This document shows positions 16,872-24,964 of a stretch of DNA of 64,000 bases, piece after piece. Both the position numbers and the translations under genes were made by a program. A model generated the notes under the pieces. The model was not told the DNA's origin and made no database searches. It saw only the letters and a list, made by a program, of their open reading frames with translations. This DNA is from Oscillospiraceae bacterium (lineage in GTDB: Bacteria; Bacillota; Clostridia; Oscillospirales; Ruminococcaceae), in NCBI GenBank assembly GCA_009777725.1, contig WRLG01000001.1:124001-188000 (forward strand), given 5' to 3'. Position 1 is the first letter of the stretch; every line of letters starts with the position of its first letter.

Positions 16872-18200
16872 ATGGATACACCTATATATGATTTTTTAAA
16901 GGGCTATGTCGGCGCGGGCTATGTCCGCGCTCATATGCCGGGGCATAAGGGTAAAAGAGAGCCTTTAGGAGGCGGCGATGTTTTTTCGGATGCTTATTCA
17001 TATGATATAACCGAGATAAGCGGTGCGGATTCGCTTTTTGAGGCTGACGGTATTATCCTTAAAAGCGAGGAGAACGCCGCGCGGCTGTTCGGCTCTGCAA
17101 GGACGCTTTACAGCACAAGCGGCTCTACCCTCTGCATACAGGCAATGCTTGCTTTAGTCTGCGGCAGGGGAGAGGTGGTTGCGGCGGCGCGGAATTGCCA
17201 TTCTGCGTTTGTTAATGTGTGCGTTTTGCTCGGTCTCAGAATCAAGTGGATTTATCCTAATGCGGCAGGAGTTATTTCTGCGAAAGCGGTTGAGGAAGCG
17301 TTGGAAAGCGAAGAAGGGGATAAGCCGTCTTGCGTTTATGTTACATCGCCCGATTATTTAGGACGGCTTTGCGATGTTTCTTATATTTCCGAAATATGCA
17401 AAAAACACGGCGTTAAGCTGGCTGTTGATAATGCACACGGGGCGTATCTTTCCTTTATTGAGCCCTCGGAGCACCCAATATGCTTGGGTGCGGATATTTG
17501 CTGTGATTCTGCTCATAAAACCCTGCCCGTCTTGACAGGCGGGGCGTATCTTCATATAGGAGATATGCGGCTTGCCGGGAGGGCTAAGGAATATATGCGG
17601 CTTTTTGCGAGCACAAGCCCGTCCTATATTATATTGCAGTCGCTTGATTTATGCAATTCTTATCTTGACGGCGGATTTCGTTCGGCTTTAAAGGAGAGCA
17701 TAAAAAGGGTTTCGGAATTAAGGATAAGCATCCGCCTTAAATTTAAGGTTGAGGACGGCGAGCGGCTTAAAATTGCCGTTTACGCGCCTTCGGGCGGCTA
17801 TACGGGGTACGAGCTGTCCGCTTTTCTGCGTAACGCCCGAATTGAACCCGAATACGCTGACTTAACGCATGTCGTGCTTATGTTTTCGGCTTGCAGTACG
17901 CAAGATGATTTTGAGCGTGTTCGCAAAGCTTTTGAGGCTGTTCCCGAATCAGAGCCGTTCCCGCCGTTGGTTTCTTCGCTGTCGGTTCCCCGTCTTGAAA
18001 GTGTTATGACGGTTAGGGATGCCTTTTTTTCTGATTCGGAGGAAATATCAGTTGACAAAAGTGTTGGCAGAATTTGTTCCAAAGCAATATCGGTATGCCC
18101 GCCAGGGGTTGTATTTGCGGCACCGGGGGAGGTTTTTTCCGATGAAGCGGTATTGTTTTTAAAAAGCTATAGCATTTTCAGAGTAAATGTGGTAAAATAG
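16872..18200 (+). CDS. Orn/Lys/Arg decarboxylase-family PLP enzyme (YaaO-like)
   Basis: A 442-residue fold-type I PLP enzyme. MPGHKGK near the N-terminus, STSGST, the DNAHGAY segment and the PLP lysine in SAHKTLPVLTGGAYLH are the marks of the ornithine/lysine/arginine decarboxylase family in its short Gram-positive form, so polyamine or cadaverine production is likely. The exact substrate is not clear. In Bacillus subtilis the homologue yaaO stands before tmk-yaaQ-yaaR-holB-yaaT; here the order is this gene, darA, holB, ricT, the same block without tmk and yaaR. Confidence 0.88.
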   Translation: MDTPIYDFLKGYVGAGYVRAHMPGHKGKREPLGGGDVFSDAYSYDITEISGADSLFEADGIILKSEENAARLFGSARTLYSTSGSTLCIQAMLALVCGRGEVVAAARNCHSAFVNVCVLLGLRIKWIYPNAAGVISAKAVEEALESEEGDKPSCVYVTSPDYLGRLCDVSYISEICKKHGVKLAVDNAHGAYLSFIEPSEHPICLGADICCDSAHKTLPVLTGGAYLHIGDMRLAGRAKEYMRLFASTSPSYIILQSLDLCNSYLDGGFRSALKESIKRVSELRISIRLKFKVEDGERLKIAVYAPSGGYTGYELSAFLRNARIEPEYADLTHVVLMFSACSTQDDFERVRKAFEAVPESEPFPPLVSSLSVPRLESVMTVRDAFFSDSEEISVDKSVGRICSKAISVCPPGVVFAAPGEVFSDEAVLFLKSYSIFRVNVVK

Positions 18201-18219
18201 TAGTAAGGGGGTTGCTTTT

Positions 18220-18546
18220 ATGAAGCTGATATATGCTATTGTTAACAATGAGGACAGCCACAATGTATCAATCGCTCTTACTAAAGCGGGGTACTTTGCA
18301 ACTAAGCTGTCTTCAAGCGGCGGCTTCCTTAAAGCCGGGAACAATACCTTTCTGATTTGCTCCGAGGATAGTCAAGTCGGAGATATAATTGAAATAATCA
18401 AAAGCTGTTCCAGTCAGCGCAGTCAGTTTATACCGGCAATCAATACAGAGGTAGCGGGGCAGGTCGGAGGCTCGTTTCCTATTGAGGTGACGGTCGGCGG
18501 GGCTACTATATTCGTCACCGACATTGAGAGGTTTGAAAAGGTATGA
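18220..18546 (+). CDS. darA: Cyclic-di-AMP receptor DarA/PstA (YaaQ)
   Basis: A 108-residue PII-like protein matching DarA/PstA/YaaQ from the start MKLIYAIVNNEDSHNVSIAL through TKLSSSGGFLKAGNNTFLI to the C-terminal GGATIFVTDIERFEKV. The family forms trimers that bind c-di-AMP with the T-loop and B-loop segments, but its output is still poorly defined. A clear ribosome binding site (AAGGGGG) precedes the ATG. Its stop overlaps the holB start (ATGA), indicating translational coupling, and its position beside holB and ricT is the conserved one. Confidence 0.93.
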   Translation: MKLIYAIVNNEDSHNVSIALTKAGYFATKLSSSGGFLKAGNNTFLICSEDSQVGDIIEIIKSCSSQRSQFIPAINTEVAGQVGGSFPIEVTVGGATIFVTDIERFEKV

Positions 18547-19400
18547 CGGCGCGGGATATTGTTGCACGCATGAAGAAATCCGGCAGACTGCCTCACGCCT
18601 TTCTTTTTACGGACGAAAAGAGCGAGAGCAGTATGGATGCCGCACTTTATACCGCAAAGCTTTTGCTCTGCGAAAATGGTGCGGCTTGCGGGGAATGCCG
18701 CCATTGCAGGCGTATTGAGGCGGCTGTGCACCCCGATGTGATGCTTCCCGAGCGGACGGGGAAAAAGCGCATTTACAGTAAGGCGACTATAAGGAGCGTC
18801 TGCAGTGACGCATTTATCCGCCCTAACGATTGCGATTCTAAGGTCTATATTTTCAGCGATTGCGAGCATATAGAAGAAGCCGCTCAAAACCTTATGCTGA
18901 AACTTATTGAAGAGCCGCCCGATAATGTTTACTTTATCTTTACGGCAAGCTCAAAGAGCGTGTTTTTACCTACTGTTTTATCAAGGGTTGCCGCACTTTC
19001 CGTTAACGGGGGAGCGCGGGATGAAGTGATTGACGAAGAGCTTGCCTTATCTGCAAAAAGAATCACCGAGGGTATTATCGCGGGCGATGAGTACAGGATT
19101 TTGACGGCTCTTGCCCAAATCGGTGAAAGCCGCGAAAAAATCACTGAAATCCTTATCCTTACCAATCAAATTATCCGCGATGCGTGTATCGTGCGTTTAA
19201 ACTCTGCCGGCAGTGCCGATTATCATATAGGTCTTATAGGATGCTTCGGAGAGGGTGCCCAAAAGCTTTCTAAAAGGCTTTCGTTCCGCAAGGCGGTTCA
19301 TATAAACGATGCTATACACAACGCACTGGATTATTGTCGAGGAAATGTAAACGTAACGGCGGCAATGTCCGCTCTTGCGGGGCAGTTATGCTTTGAATAA
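18543..19400 (+). CDS. holB: DNA polymerase III delta' subunit
   Basis: A 285-residue clamp-loader subunit. The zinc-module cysteines (CGECRHCRRIEAAVHPDV) and the segment IEEAAQNLMLKLIEEPPDNVYFIFTA are typical of delta'/DnaX-family proteins. The P-loop is not recognisable (FLFTDEKSESS in its place), as expected for delta', which need not hydrolyse ATP, so this is not DnaX. It begins inside the end of darA (ATGA overlap). The spacing to ricT is filled by leader element B. Role: opening and loading of the sliding clamp during replication. Confidence 0.92.
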   Translation: MTARDIVARMKKSGRLPHAFLFTDEKSESSMDAALYTAKLLLCENGAACGECRHCRRIEAAVHPDVMLPERTGKKRIYSKATIRSVCSDAFIRPNDCDSKVYIFSDCEHIEEAAQNLMLKLIEEPPDNVYFIFTASSKSVFLPTVLSRVAALSVNGGARDEVIDEELALSAKRITEGIIAGDEYRILTALAQIGESREKITEILILTNQIIRDACIVRLNSAGSADYHIGLIGCFGEGAQKLSKRLSFRKAVHINDAIHNALDYCRGNVNVTAAMSALAGQLCFE

Positions 19401-19421
19401 ACAAAAACCGAAAGAAAAATC

Positions 19422-19495
19422 GAAAGGGGGAAAGGAACATGCTGATTTCATTATCCGTTTATCCGCAAACAGAGCATGTTCATCTATATGACTGA
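19422..19495 (+). promoter_or_regulatory. MLI leader ORF/hairpin element, copy B
   Basis: GAAAGGGGG (19422-19430) lies 8 bases before ATG 19439 of an 18-codon ORF, MLISLSVYPQTEHVHLYD, with TGA at 19493-19495. The stem arms are GAACATGCT (19435-19443) and AGCATGTTC (19473-19481). Compared with copies C and D both arms have changed together (CC to AC, GG to GT), keeping all pairs. The inner stem is GTTT/AAAC with loop ATCCGC. The leader stop overlaps the start region of ricT (ATG 19488), which has no other ribosome binding site. It interrupts the otherwise tightly packed darA-holB-ricT block. Confidence 0.72.
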
Positions 19496-20351
19496 AATAA
19501 TTGGGGTGAGATTTAAGGGGACAGGGAAGGTTTATTATTTTTCTCCCGTAGGACAAGCGATTCCAATGGGAACTCCCGTTATAGTTGAAACCGCCAGGGG
19601 AGTTGAGTGCGGCGAGGTAGTTATGACGAATAAAAAGGTTGACGATAATAAAATCTCCGCGCCCTTAAAGCCCATTATCCGTAAGGCTAACAGCAATGAC
19701 TTGAAAATAATGGAGCAAAATAAAATAAAGGAGCAGAATGCCTTTAAGATATGCGAAGAAAAAATAGCCGCTCATAAACTTAACATGAGCCTTGTAGATG
19801 CTGAATGTACCTTTGACAATAATAAAATGCTTTTTTACTTCACCGCTGAGAACAGGGTTGATTTCCGCGAGCTTGTAAAGGACCTTGCCTCCGTTTTCCG
19901 CACCCGCATTGAGCTTAGGCAAATCGGCGTAAGGGATGAGGCGAAAATTCTGGGCGGGCTTGGGATTTGCGGCAGAATGTTTTGTTGCCGAGGGTTTATG
20001 GGAGATTTTCAGCCTGTTTCAATAAAAATGGCTAAGGAGCAGGGGCTTTCTTTGAATCCCACAAAAATTTCGGGAACTTGCGGCAGGCTTATGTGTTGTT
20101 TAAAATACGAGCAGGAAACCTATGAGGAGCTTCTCAGGAGCACGCCTAAGGTGGGCGCATATGTCAAAACGCCCGATTTTAAGGGATATGTCGAGGATGT
20201 AAATCTTTTTGCAGGCAAGCTAAAGGTTAAGCCGGAAAAATCAGATGACCCGGCGGTTGTTTTTAACAAAGCCGATGTTTCACTTATTAAAGACGCTAAG
20301 ATTAAGCTTAGCCGCGAGGAAATGGATGCTGCAAAGGCTTTGAAGGATTAA
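19488..20351 (+). CDS. ricT: PSP1 domain protein RicT (YaaT)
   Basis: A 287-residue PSP1-domain protein. Diagnostic are the start MTEIIGVRFKGTGKVYYF, the central DFRELVKDLASVFRTRIELRQIGVRDEAK, and two cysteine motifs GGLGICGRMFCC and TCGRLMCCLKYE, which in B. subtilis ligate Fe-S clusters of the RicA-RicF-RicT (Y-) complex that promotes RNase Y-dependent mRNA maturation and Spo0A phosphorylation. ATG 19488 is chosen; an in-frame ATG at 19476 lies within the hairpin arm. Translation is probably coupled to the overlapping leader ORF. Position after holB matches B. subtilis. A strong terminator follows. Confidence 0.93.
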   Translation: MTEIIGVRFKGTGKVYYFSPVGQAIPMGTPVIVETARGVECGEVVMTNKKVDDNKISAPLKPIIRKANSNDLKIMEQNKIKEQNAFKICEEKIAAHKLNMSLVDAECTFDNNKMLFYFTAENRVDFRELVKDLASVFRTRIELRQIGVRDEAKILGGLGICGRMFCCRGFMGDFQPVSIKMAKEQGLSLNPTKISGTCGRLMCCLKYEQETYEELLRSTPKVGAYVKTPDFKGYVEDVNLFAGKLKVKPEKSDDPAVVFNKADVSLIKDAKIKLSREEMDAAKALKD

Positions 20352-20387
20352 ACGAAAAACCCCCTCACAGAGGGGGTTTTTCGTTTA
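20351..20387 (+). terminator. Rho-independent terminator after ricT
   Basis: A near-perfect long stem (AAACGAAAAACCCCCT / AGGGGGTTTTTCGTTT) around the loop CACAG; the right arm supplies the T-run. It could act in both directions. Confidence 0.93.
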
Positions 20388-20467
20388 CAATGCACAAAGT
20401 GCCTCATCATCACAATAGACTAAATGTATCATTTTATCCATACAATGTACACCCTTTCGTGCTTAAA

Positions 20468-20710
20468 TTAAATAATTACCGCATTTGGCGGAATAGTTTC
20501 GGGGTGCAGCCGTTCAAATTCTGCGGCTTCATGTACCAATTGTTCAAGGGTCATATTCTCAAACAAATTATCGCGCCGCCATTCGGTATAGTCGAAACGG
20601 TCTTGTTTAATGGTTGTTATAAAAATTTCGGCTTCTATCAATCCGAGCGTTTCACGCAATGCCCTCATTCCCGCGCTCATTATAGCGGAAGTCTGTACAT
20701 TATTAGTCAT
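20468..20710 (-). CDS. Small protein paired with a PIN-domain toxin (possible antitoxin)
   Basis: An 80-residue, mostly helical and acidic protein with no membrane segment. Its start overlaps the stop of the upstream PIN-domain gene by 8 bases, so the two are made together. Size and coupling suggest the antitoxin partner of a VapC-like nuclease, although it follows rather than precedes the toxin gene and no DNA-binding motif is evident (the C-terminal half WRRDNLFENMTLEQLVHEAA looks like a helix that could embrace the PIN domain). Antitoxin role is inference. Confidence 0.6.
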   Translation of the reverse strand: MTNNVQTSAIMSAGMRALRETLGLIEAEIFITTIKQDRFDYTEWRRDNLFENMTLEQLVHEAAEFERLHPETIPPNAVII

Positions 20711-21158
20711 GGCTTTCCTCCCATATCTTTACAAATTCGATTGGATTTACTATTTTTATTTTGTCCGTTTTGTATTTTAATACCCGCTTGTCAGTTGTAA
20801 TCATGTAGTCACACCCCGCAATTATTGAACAAGCCAAGTGAATAGCATCTTTGTATTTTATGCCTGTTTCCATAATTTCATTTGAGAGCGGTGTAACCTC
20901 ATTATCCTTGTTTTTGCTAACATGAAAAGACGAAAACTCTTTTATAAATTGTGCAATATACTCTCTTGTTTCTTTTACAGGGCATTTATCCACTTCATGC
21001 GAAAGCATAAACGAGGAGTATAAAACAAGGCTTCTGAACCTAACGAGCGATTGAATATACATTTTTGCAGTCGCTTCAAGTCTAACCTTTATTTGTGTTT
21101 GGTCGTCAAACGGTCTGCCGTAACAGCAGTTATCCATATATATTTTAAACTTATCCAT
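20703..21158 (-). CDS. PIN-domain protein, VapC-like
   Basis: A 151-residue PIN-fold protein. The first acidic residue is in YMDNCCYGRPFDD (near residue 9), later acidic residues lie in TGIKYKDAIHLACSIIAGCDYMITTDKRVL, the standard C-terminal active-site block of PIN ribonucleases (VapC and relatives). It therefore probably cleaves RNA with bound Mg. A perfect promoter lies just upstream on the same strand. The partner gene overlaps its 3' end by 8 bases. Toxin role is likely by family and context, not proven; the toxin-first order is atypical. Confidence 0.78.
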   Translation of the reverse strand: MDKFKIYMDNCCYGRPFDDQTQIKVRLEATAKMYIQSLVRFRSLVLYSSFMLSHEVDKCPVKETREYIAQFIKEFSSFHVSKNKDNEVTPLSNEIMETGIKYKDAIHLACSIIAGCDYMITTDKRVLKYKTDKIKIVNPIEFVKIWEESHD

Positions 21159-21195
21159 TCGGGGCTTATCCTTTCAATCACAATTACCTATTATG

Positions 21196-21224
21196 ATTAT
21201 ATCACGATTTTATTTTGTTGTCAA
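21196..21224 (-). promoter_or_regulatory. Sigma-A-type promoter for the PIN-domain gene
   Basis: Minus strand: TTGACA (21224-21219), 17-base spacer, TATAAT (21201-21196), both hexamers perfect. Confidence 0.9.
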
Positions 21225-21280
21225 GCAAAAATTAAAACATTTGAAAGGCAGTGTTGCCCACGTTACCCCGTCCGCAGACG

Positions 21281-21302
21281 AAAAGCCCCGCCGAGCGGGG
21301 CT
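21281..21302 (-). terminator. Rho-independent terminator after the metB-like gene
   Basis: AGCCCCGC (21284-21291) and GCGGGGCT (21295-21302) form a GC stem with a tight CGA loop; on the minus strand it is followed by TTTT. It ends the metB-like/serine acetyltransferase transcript. Confidence 0.8.
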
Positions 21303-21331
21303 GGTTCAATGTGTTGGATTTGCCGATGGGT

Positions 21332-22465
21332 TTAATTGATGGCTTGGTTTAAATCGTTGATTAAGTCCTTTACGTTTTCAGCACCTACCGAAAGTCTAAG
21401 CAGGCGTTCGTTTATGCCCAGCTTAACGCGCTTTTCTTCCGGCACGTCGGCGTGCGTTTGCAAAATAGGGTAGGTAATCAGCGATTCAACGCCGCCCAAG
21501 CTCTCTGCGTAAAGTATCAGCTTTACCCGCTCCAGCACAGACACGGCGGTTTCCTTTGTATCAACCTCAAAGGAAATCATAGCTCCGAAGCCGCTTGCCT
21601 GCTTCTTTGAAATTTCATATCCCGGATGTTCCGGCAAGCCTACGTAATGTACTGCTTTAATTTTTTCCTGTTTTTTCAGCCATTGCGCGATTTCTCCGGC
21701 ACTCCTCTGCGCTTGATTCATGCGAAGGGCAAGCGTTTTAATTCCTCTGAGCAACAAAAAGCTGTCAAAGGGCGCGAGAGCGGCTCCCGTTGTTTTTTGT
21801 ATAAACCTCAGCTTCTCGCAAAGCGCGGATTCTTTGGCTGACAAAAAGCCTGCTATTGTATCGTTATGCCCGCCTAAGTATTTGCTTCCGCTGTGAATCA
21901 CTATGTCCGCGCCGAGCTTTAAGGGTTTGCAAAAGTAGGGCGTTAAAAAGGTGTTGTCAACAATAAGCAAAAGCTTCCTGCCGCAAAGGCTTCTCTTCAC
22001 CTTTGCTATATCCGTTACATTCATCATAGGGTTGGTCGGCGTTTCTATAAAAACTGCTTTTGTCTTATACGAAATTACGCTTTGCAATTCGTCCGGCTTG
22101 CCCGTGTCGGCATAAAAAATCCGAATGCCGTTTTTGGCGGCGATACTCTCGAACAGCCGCACTGTTCCTCCGTATAAATCCTCCGAAGCTACAATCTCAT
22201 CTCCGGGTGAAAAAAGCTCCAGCATACAGGCGACAGCCGCCATCCCCGAGGAAAAAGCAAGAGCACCCGCCCCGCCCTCCAGACTAGCTACGGTTTGCTC
22301 CAGCTGTTCGCGGGTAGGGTTTTGCTGGCGCGAATAATCATACCCCGTGCTTTCACCTACGGATGGGTGGGTGAAGGTCGCGCTTTGATAAATCGGAACG
22401 CATACCGCCCCCGTATTGTGGGTGTTATCCTTGCTTCCGTGAATACATAAGGTTTCAAATTCCAT
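21332..22465 (-). CDS. Trans-sulfuration PLP enzyme (cystathionine gamma-synthase/lyase family)
   Basis: A 377-residue Cys/Met-metabolism PLP enzyme. It has the family start ETLCIHGSKDNTHNTGAV, YSRQQNPTREQLE, the SSGMAA phosphate-binding turn, ETPTNPMM, the cofactor aspartate in VDNTFLTPYF, and the PLP lysine in HSGSKYLGGHND. Members make cystathionine from activated homoserine and cysteine (MetB) or cleave cystathionine or homocysteine (MetC/MccB/MegL); sequence alone does not separate them. The serine acetyltransferase upstream in the same operon and metA nearby fit a role in cysteine-methionine interconversion. The gene is 28 bases after the acetyltransferase gene. Confidence 0.87.
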   Translation of the reverse strand: MEFETLCIHGSKDNTHNTGAVCVPIYQSATFTHPSVGESTGYDYSRQQNPTREQLEQTVASLEGGAGALAFSSGMAAVACMLELFSPGDEIVASEDLYGGTVRLFESIAAKNGIRIFYADTGKPDELQSVISYKTKAVFIETPTNPMMNVTDIAKVKRSLCGRKLLLIVDNTFLTPYFCKPLKLGADIVIHSGSKYLGGHNDTIAGFLSAKESALCEKLRFIQKTTGAALAPFDSFLLLRGIKTLALRMNQAQRSAGEIAQWLKKQEKIKAVHYVGLPEHPGYEISKKQASGFGAMISFEVDTKETAVSVLERVKLILYAESLGGVESLITYPILQTHADVPEEKRVKLGINERLLRLSVGAENVKDLINDLNQAIN

Positions 22466-22493
22466 AATATTTCAGCTCCTTAGGAATATAAGT

Positions 22494-23345
22494 CTATATA
22501 ACAAAATCCCAAAATTCATTCTGCTCCAATTCAATACACGAAGTTTCCTTTTTATCGCCGTTCTTAAACTGCAGCTCGGGATTTTTAACGCTTACTCTTG
22601 TTTGAGTCGGAACTGATTTTATAACGAAAGCGTTGCTCCCTATAGTCACATTCTTGCCTATAACGGTTTCACCGCCTAATATAGACGCGCCGGAATATAC
22701 GGTAACATAGTCCTCCAAGGTCGGGTGGCGTTTTACGCCTCTCAGCTTCTGCCCGCCTCTTGTAGACAATGCGCCGAGCGTAACCCCCTGATAGATTTTA
22801 ACATGATTTCCAATCGTTGTTGTTTCGCCTATTACTACGCCTGTTCCGTGGTCTATAAAGAAATAGTTTCCGATTGACGCGCCGGGGTGAATATCAATCC
22901 CGGTGATGCTGTGAGCATATTCCGTCATGATTCTGGGAATCATAGGGACGTTCAGCAGGTATAGCTCGTGCGCGATTCTCTGCACCATAGCCGCAAATAA
23001 TCCGGGGTAGGATATGATGATTTCAGCCTTACTGCAGGCGGCGGGGTCTCCCTCGTAAGCCGCTTCAACATCGGTTTTCAAACATTCTCTGAGTGACGGT
23101 ATTTTACGCATAAAGCTCTCCGCCTTTTCAGCGGGAACGCCTTGGCTCTTTAATTCGGCGTAAACCTCCTCTAAGGCGTGTCCCAACCCGTATTCCGTAT
23201 CGTGAACGCCGCTTCCAAAGCACTCGGGGAAGAGAATGAGCCGCATTTTTTCAATAATAACGCAAACTGCGGCTTTTTTCGGCTGCTTTTCCACCGCGCT
23301 CCTGTCAAAATCGTTCAAAATATATTCAGTGATTTCTTTTATCAT
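22494..23345 (-). CDS. epsC: Serine O-acetyltransferase, EpsC type
   Basis: A 283-residue acetyltransferase. The N-terminal helical domain (residues ~1-150) is followed by the left-handed beta-helix with hexapeptide turns: SITGIDIHPGASIGNYFFIDHGTGVVIGETTTIG, then YQGVTLGALSTRGGQ and VYSGASILGGETVIGKNVTIGSNAFV. The catalytic His-Asp dyad region (IDHGTG, GIDIHPGA) is intact. It transfers acetyl from acetyl-CoA to serine, the first step of cysteine biosynthesis, and belongs to the longer EpsC clade of anaerobes. It starts the two-gene minus-strand operon whose promoter lies at 23416-23388. The matching cysteine synthase is not in the window. Confidence 0.9.
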   Translation of the reverse strand: MIKEITEYILNDFDRSAVEKQPKKAAVCVIIEKMRLILFPECFGSGVHDTEYGLGHALEEVYAELKSQGVPAEKAESFMRKIPSLRECLKTDVEAAYEGDPAACSKAEIIISYPGLFAAMVQRIAHELYLLNVPMIPRIMTEYAHSITGIDIHPGASIGNYFFIDHGTGVVIGETTTIGNHVKIYQGVTLGALSTRGGQKLRGVKRHPTLEDYVTVYSGASILGGETVIGKNVTIGSNAFVIKSVPTQTRVSVKNPELQFKNGDKKETSCIELEQNEFWDFVI

Positions 23346-23387
23346 AGCATATTACACCCCTTAACATATTAAATCTGTATGTATTAC

Positions 23388-23416
23388 ATGATATACTATA
23401 ACGGCTTAAATGTCAA
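23388..23416 (-). promoter_or_regulatory. Promoter for the epsC/metB-like operon
   Basis: Minus strand: TTGACA (23416-23411), 17-base spacer, TATCAT (23393-23388). No T-box or SAM riboswitch signature is seen in the short leader. Confidence 0.75.
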
Positions 23417-23523
23417 TAGTATTTTTAAATTTTTTTTTTTTTGTATATTACTCCTATGTTCACTATCCAATTATGATGCAATTTAAAATCGGCAAAATTT
23501 TTGTGAAATTTGACGAAAAAGGG

Positions 23524-23552
23524 TTGACAAGAGTGGAAATATATGTTATACT
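23524..23552 (+). promoter_or_regulatory. Promoter for trxB-trxA
   Basis: TTGACA (23524-23529), 17-base spacer, TATACT (23547-23552). Confidence 0.9.
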
Positions 23553-23596
23553 GTCCTAAGTGAAAATGAAATATCGGAAGGTGCATGGATAGGACA
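23552..23596 (+). promoter_or_regulatory. Inverted repeat in the trxB 5' leader
   Basis: TGTCCTA (23552-23558) and TAGGACA (23590-23596) are perfect complements flanking a 31-base loop, right at the expected transcript start. It could be an RNA stem or a chance match; no terminator follows. Confidence 0.35.
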
Positions 23597-23622
23597 ATAT
23601 AAAATAAGGAAGGATTAAATTT

Positions 23623-24558
23623 ATGACGGATATAATCATTATCGGCGCAGGCACGGCGGGCTTAACTGCTGCTATTTACGGAGCTCGCGCAGGGCTTTCT
23701 GTTAAAGTTATTGAAAAGGCTTTTTACGGCGGGCAAATTATATCAACAAGCTCTATTGAAAATTACCCCGGTATGCCGGGTATTAACGGTGCTGATTTTG
23801 CTATTGCATTATATAATCAAGCAAAGGCTTTAGGTGCTCAAATTTTATATGAAACAATAAATTCGGTAAACCTTTCAAGTGATACAAAAGCTATTACAAC
23901 CTCCAAGGGTGTTCATGAAGCGAAAGCGGTAATAATTGCAACAGGAGCAAAACCGAGAATGCTTGGCGTTTCCGGCGAGGAAAAATGGGTTGGGCGCGGG
24001 ATAGCTTTTTGCGCTACCTGCGATGCGCCGCTTTATAAGGGTAAGGCTGTTGCTGTAGTTGGCGGCGGAAATGTTGCTATAGGCGATGCCTTGCTGCTAT
24101 CTGACCTTTGCCGAAAGGTGACAATCATTCATCGCTCTGAAAATTTCGAAGCGGAACGTATGCAGCTTGAACAAGTAAGGGCAAAGGAAAATGTTCAATT
24201 TATAACTAATTCTAACGTAAAAGAAATAGTTGGAGCTGACAAAATAGAAGGGCTTATAATTGAAAATAAAATAGACTTTCAAATAACGGAAATTCCCATA
24301 GACGGCTTGTTTATTGCAATTGGGTTCGAGCCGGATAATTTGTTGTTTGCTCCTGAGGTTAATTTGGATGAAAAAGGATATATTATTGCAGGAGAAGATT
24401 GCAAAACAAACTTACCCGGAGTATTTGTCGCCGGAGACACCCGCACAAAAGCGGTTCGTCAAATTGTAACGGCTGCTAATGACGGCTCAATATCGGCTTT
24501 AGCCGCAAGCGAATACATCAATAATAGTGTAAAATATAAGGAGGTAGCTTCATGCTAA
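23623..24558 (+). CDS. trxB: Thioredoxin reductase
   Basis: A 311-residue flavoprotein. FAD-binding IIGAGTAGLTAAIYGARAG at the start, redox pair CATC in GIAFCATCDAPLYKGK, NADPH-binding VVGGGNVAIGDALLL, and the C-terminal FAD motif GVFVAGDTRTKAVRQIVTAANDG are all present. NADP specificity is hinted by HRSENFEAER after the second dinucleotide fold. It reduces the thioredoxin encoded by the next gene, which starts 7 bases before this gene stops. The ribosome binding site is AAGGAAGG. Promoter and leader inverted repeat lie immediately upstream. Confidence 0.95.
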   Translation: MTDIIIIGAGTAGLTAAIYGARAGLSVKVIEKAFYGGQIISTSSIENYPGMPGINGADFAIALYNQAKALGAQILYETINSVNLSSDTKAITTSKGVHEAKAVIIATGAKPRMLGVSGEEKWVGRGIAFCATCDAPLYKGKAVAVVGGGNVAIGDALLLSDLCRKVTIIHRSENFEAERMQLEQVRAKENVQFITNSNVKEIVGADKIEGLIIENKIDFQITEIPIDGLFIAIGFEPDNLLFAPEVNLDEKGYIIAGEDCKTNLPGVFVAGDTRTKAVRQIVTAANDGSISALAASEYINNSVKYKEVASC

Positions 24559-24851
24559 AACTAACAAACAGGAATTTTGAAAAGGAAATTGCCGATGGTT
24601 TGACAATGGTTATTTTTGGAACAAACTGGTGCGGATTTTGCAAAATGCTTGAGCCTATTGCCGAGGAATTTTCAATCAAGCATGAAAATGTTAAGGTAGG
24701 TAAAGTGGACGCAGATAGCGAAAAAGAACTTGCCGACCTATACAAAGTAGATGCCTATCCTACGATTATAATCTTTAAGGATGGAAGAGTAACGGATAAG
24801 AAAATGAGCGGGATGCAATCTATAGAATCGCTTGAAAATATGATTGCTTAA
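24552..24851 (+). CDS. trxA: Thioredoxin with variant active site WCGFC
   Basis: A 99-residue thioredoxin-fold protein overlapping trxB by 7 bases. The active site reads WCGFC (residues 26-30) where classical thioredoxins have WCGPC; replacing Pro by Phe normally changes the redox potential and partner range. The cis-proline loop (DAYPTIIIFKDG, Pro near residue 75) is intact. GTNWCGFCKMLEPIAEEF and VDADSEKELADLYKV otherwise follow the thioredoxin pattern. It is expected to be reduced by the coupled TrxB. This variant occurs in anaerobe thioredoxin-like proteins, so the change is unlikely to be an error. Confidence 0.9.
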   Translation: MLKLTNRNFEKEIADGLTMVIFGTNWCGFCKMLEPIAEEFSIKHENVKVGKVDADSEKELADLYKVDAYPTIIIFKDGRVTDKKMSGMQSIESLENMIA

Positions 24852-24964
24852 AGATTTGTATTAATTAATACGCCGGGGTCGCAAAGCTTTTCGCGCGGTT
24901 GATTTGGCATCCTTAATCTTCCTTTCCTGTTGCCGGTATGAATCTGAATACTACTCCATTGCAG

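Noticed and set aside
22494..23430. SAM or T-box riboswitch before the sulfur genes
   Set aside because: Leaders are short and show neither the S-box core nor the T-box antiterminator sequence.
23420..23450. T-run between epsC and trxB as a terminator
   Set aside because: No stem precedes it on the plus strand, and no gene ends there.
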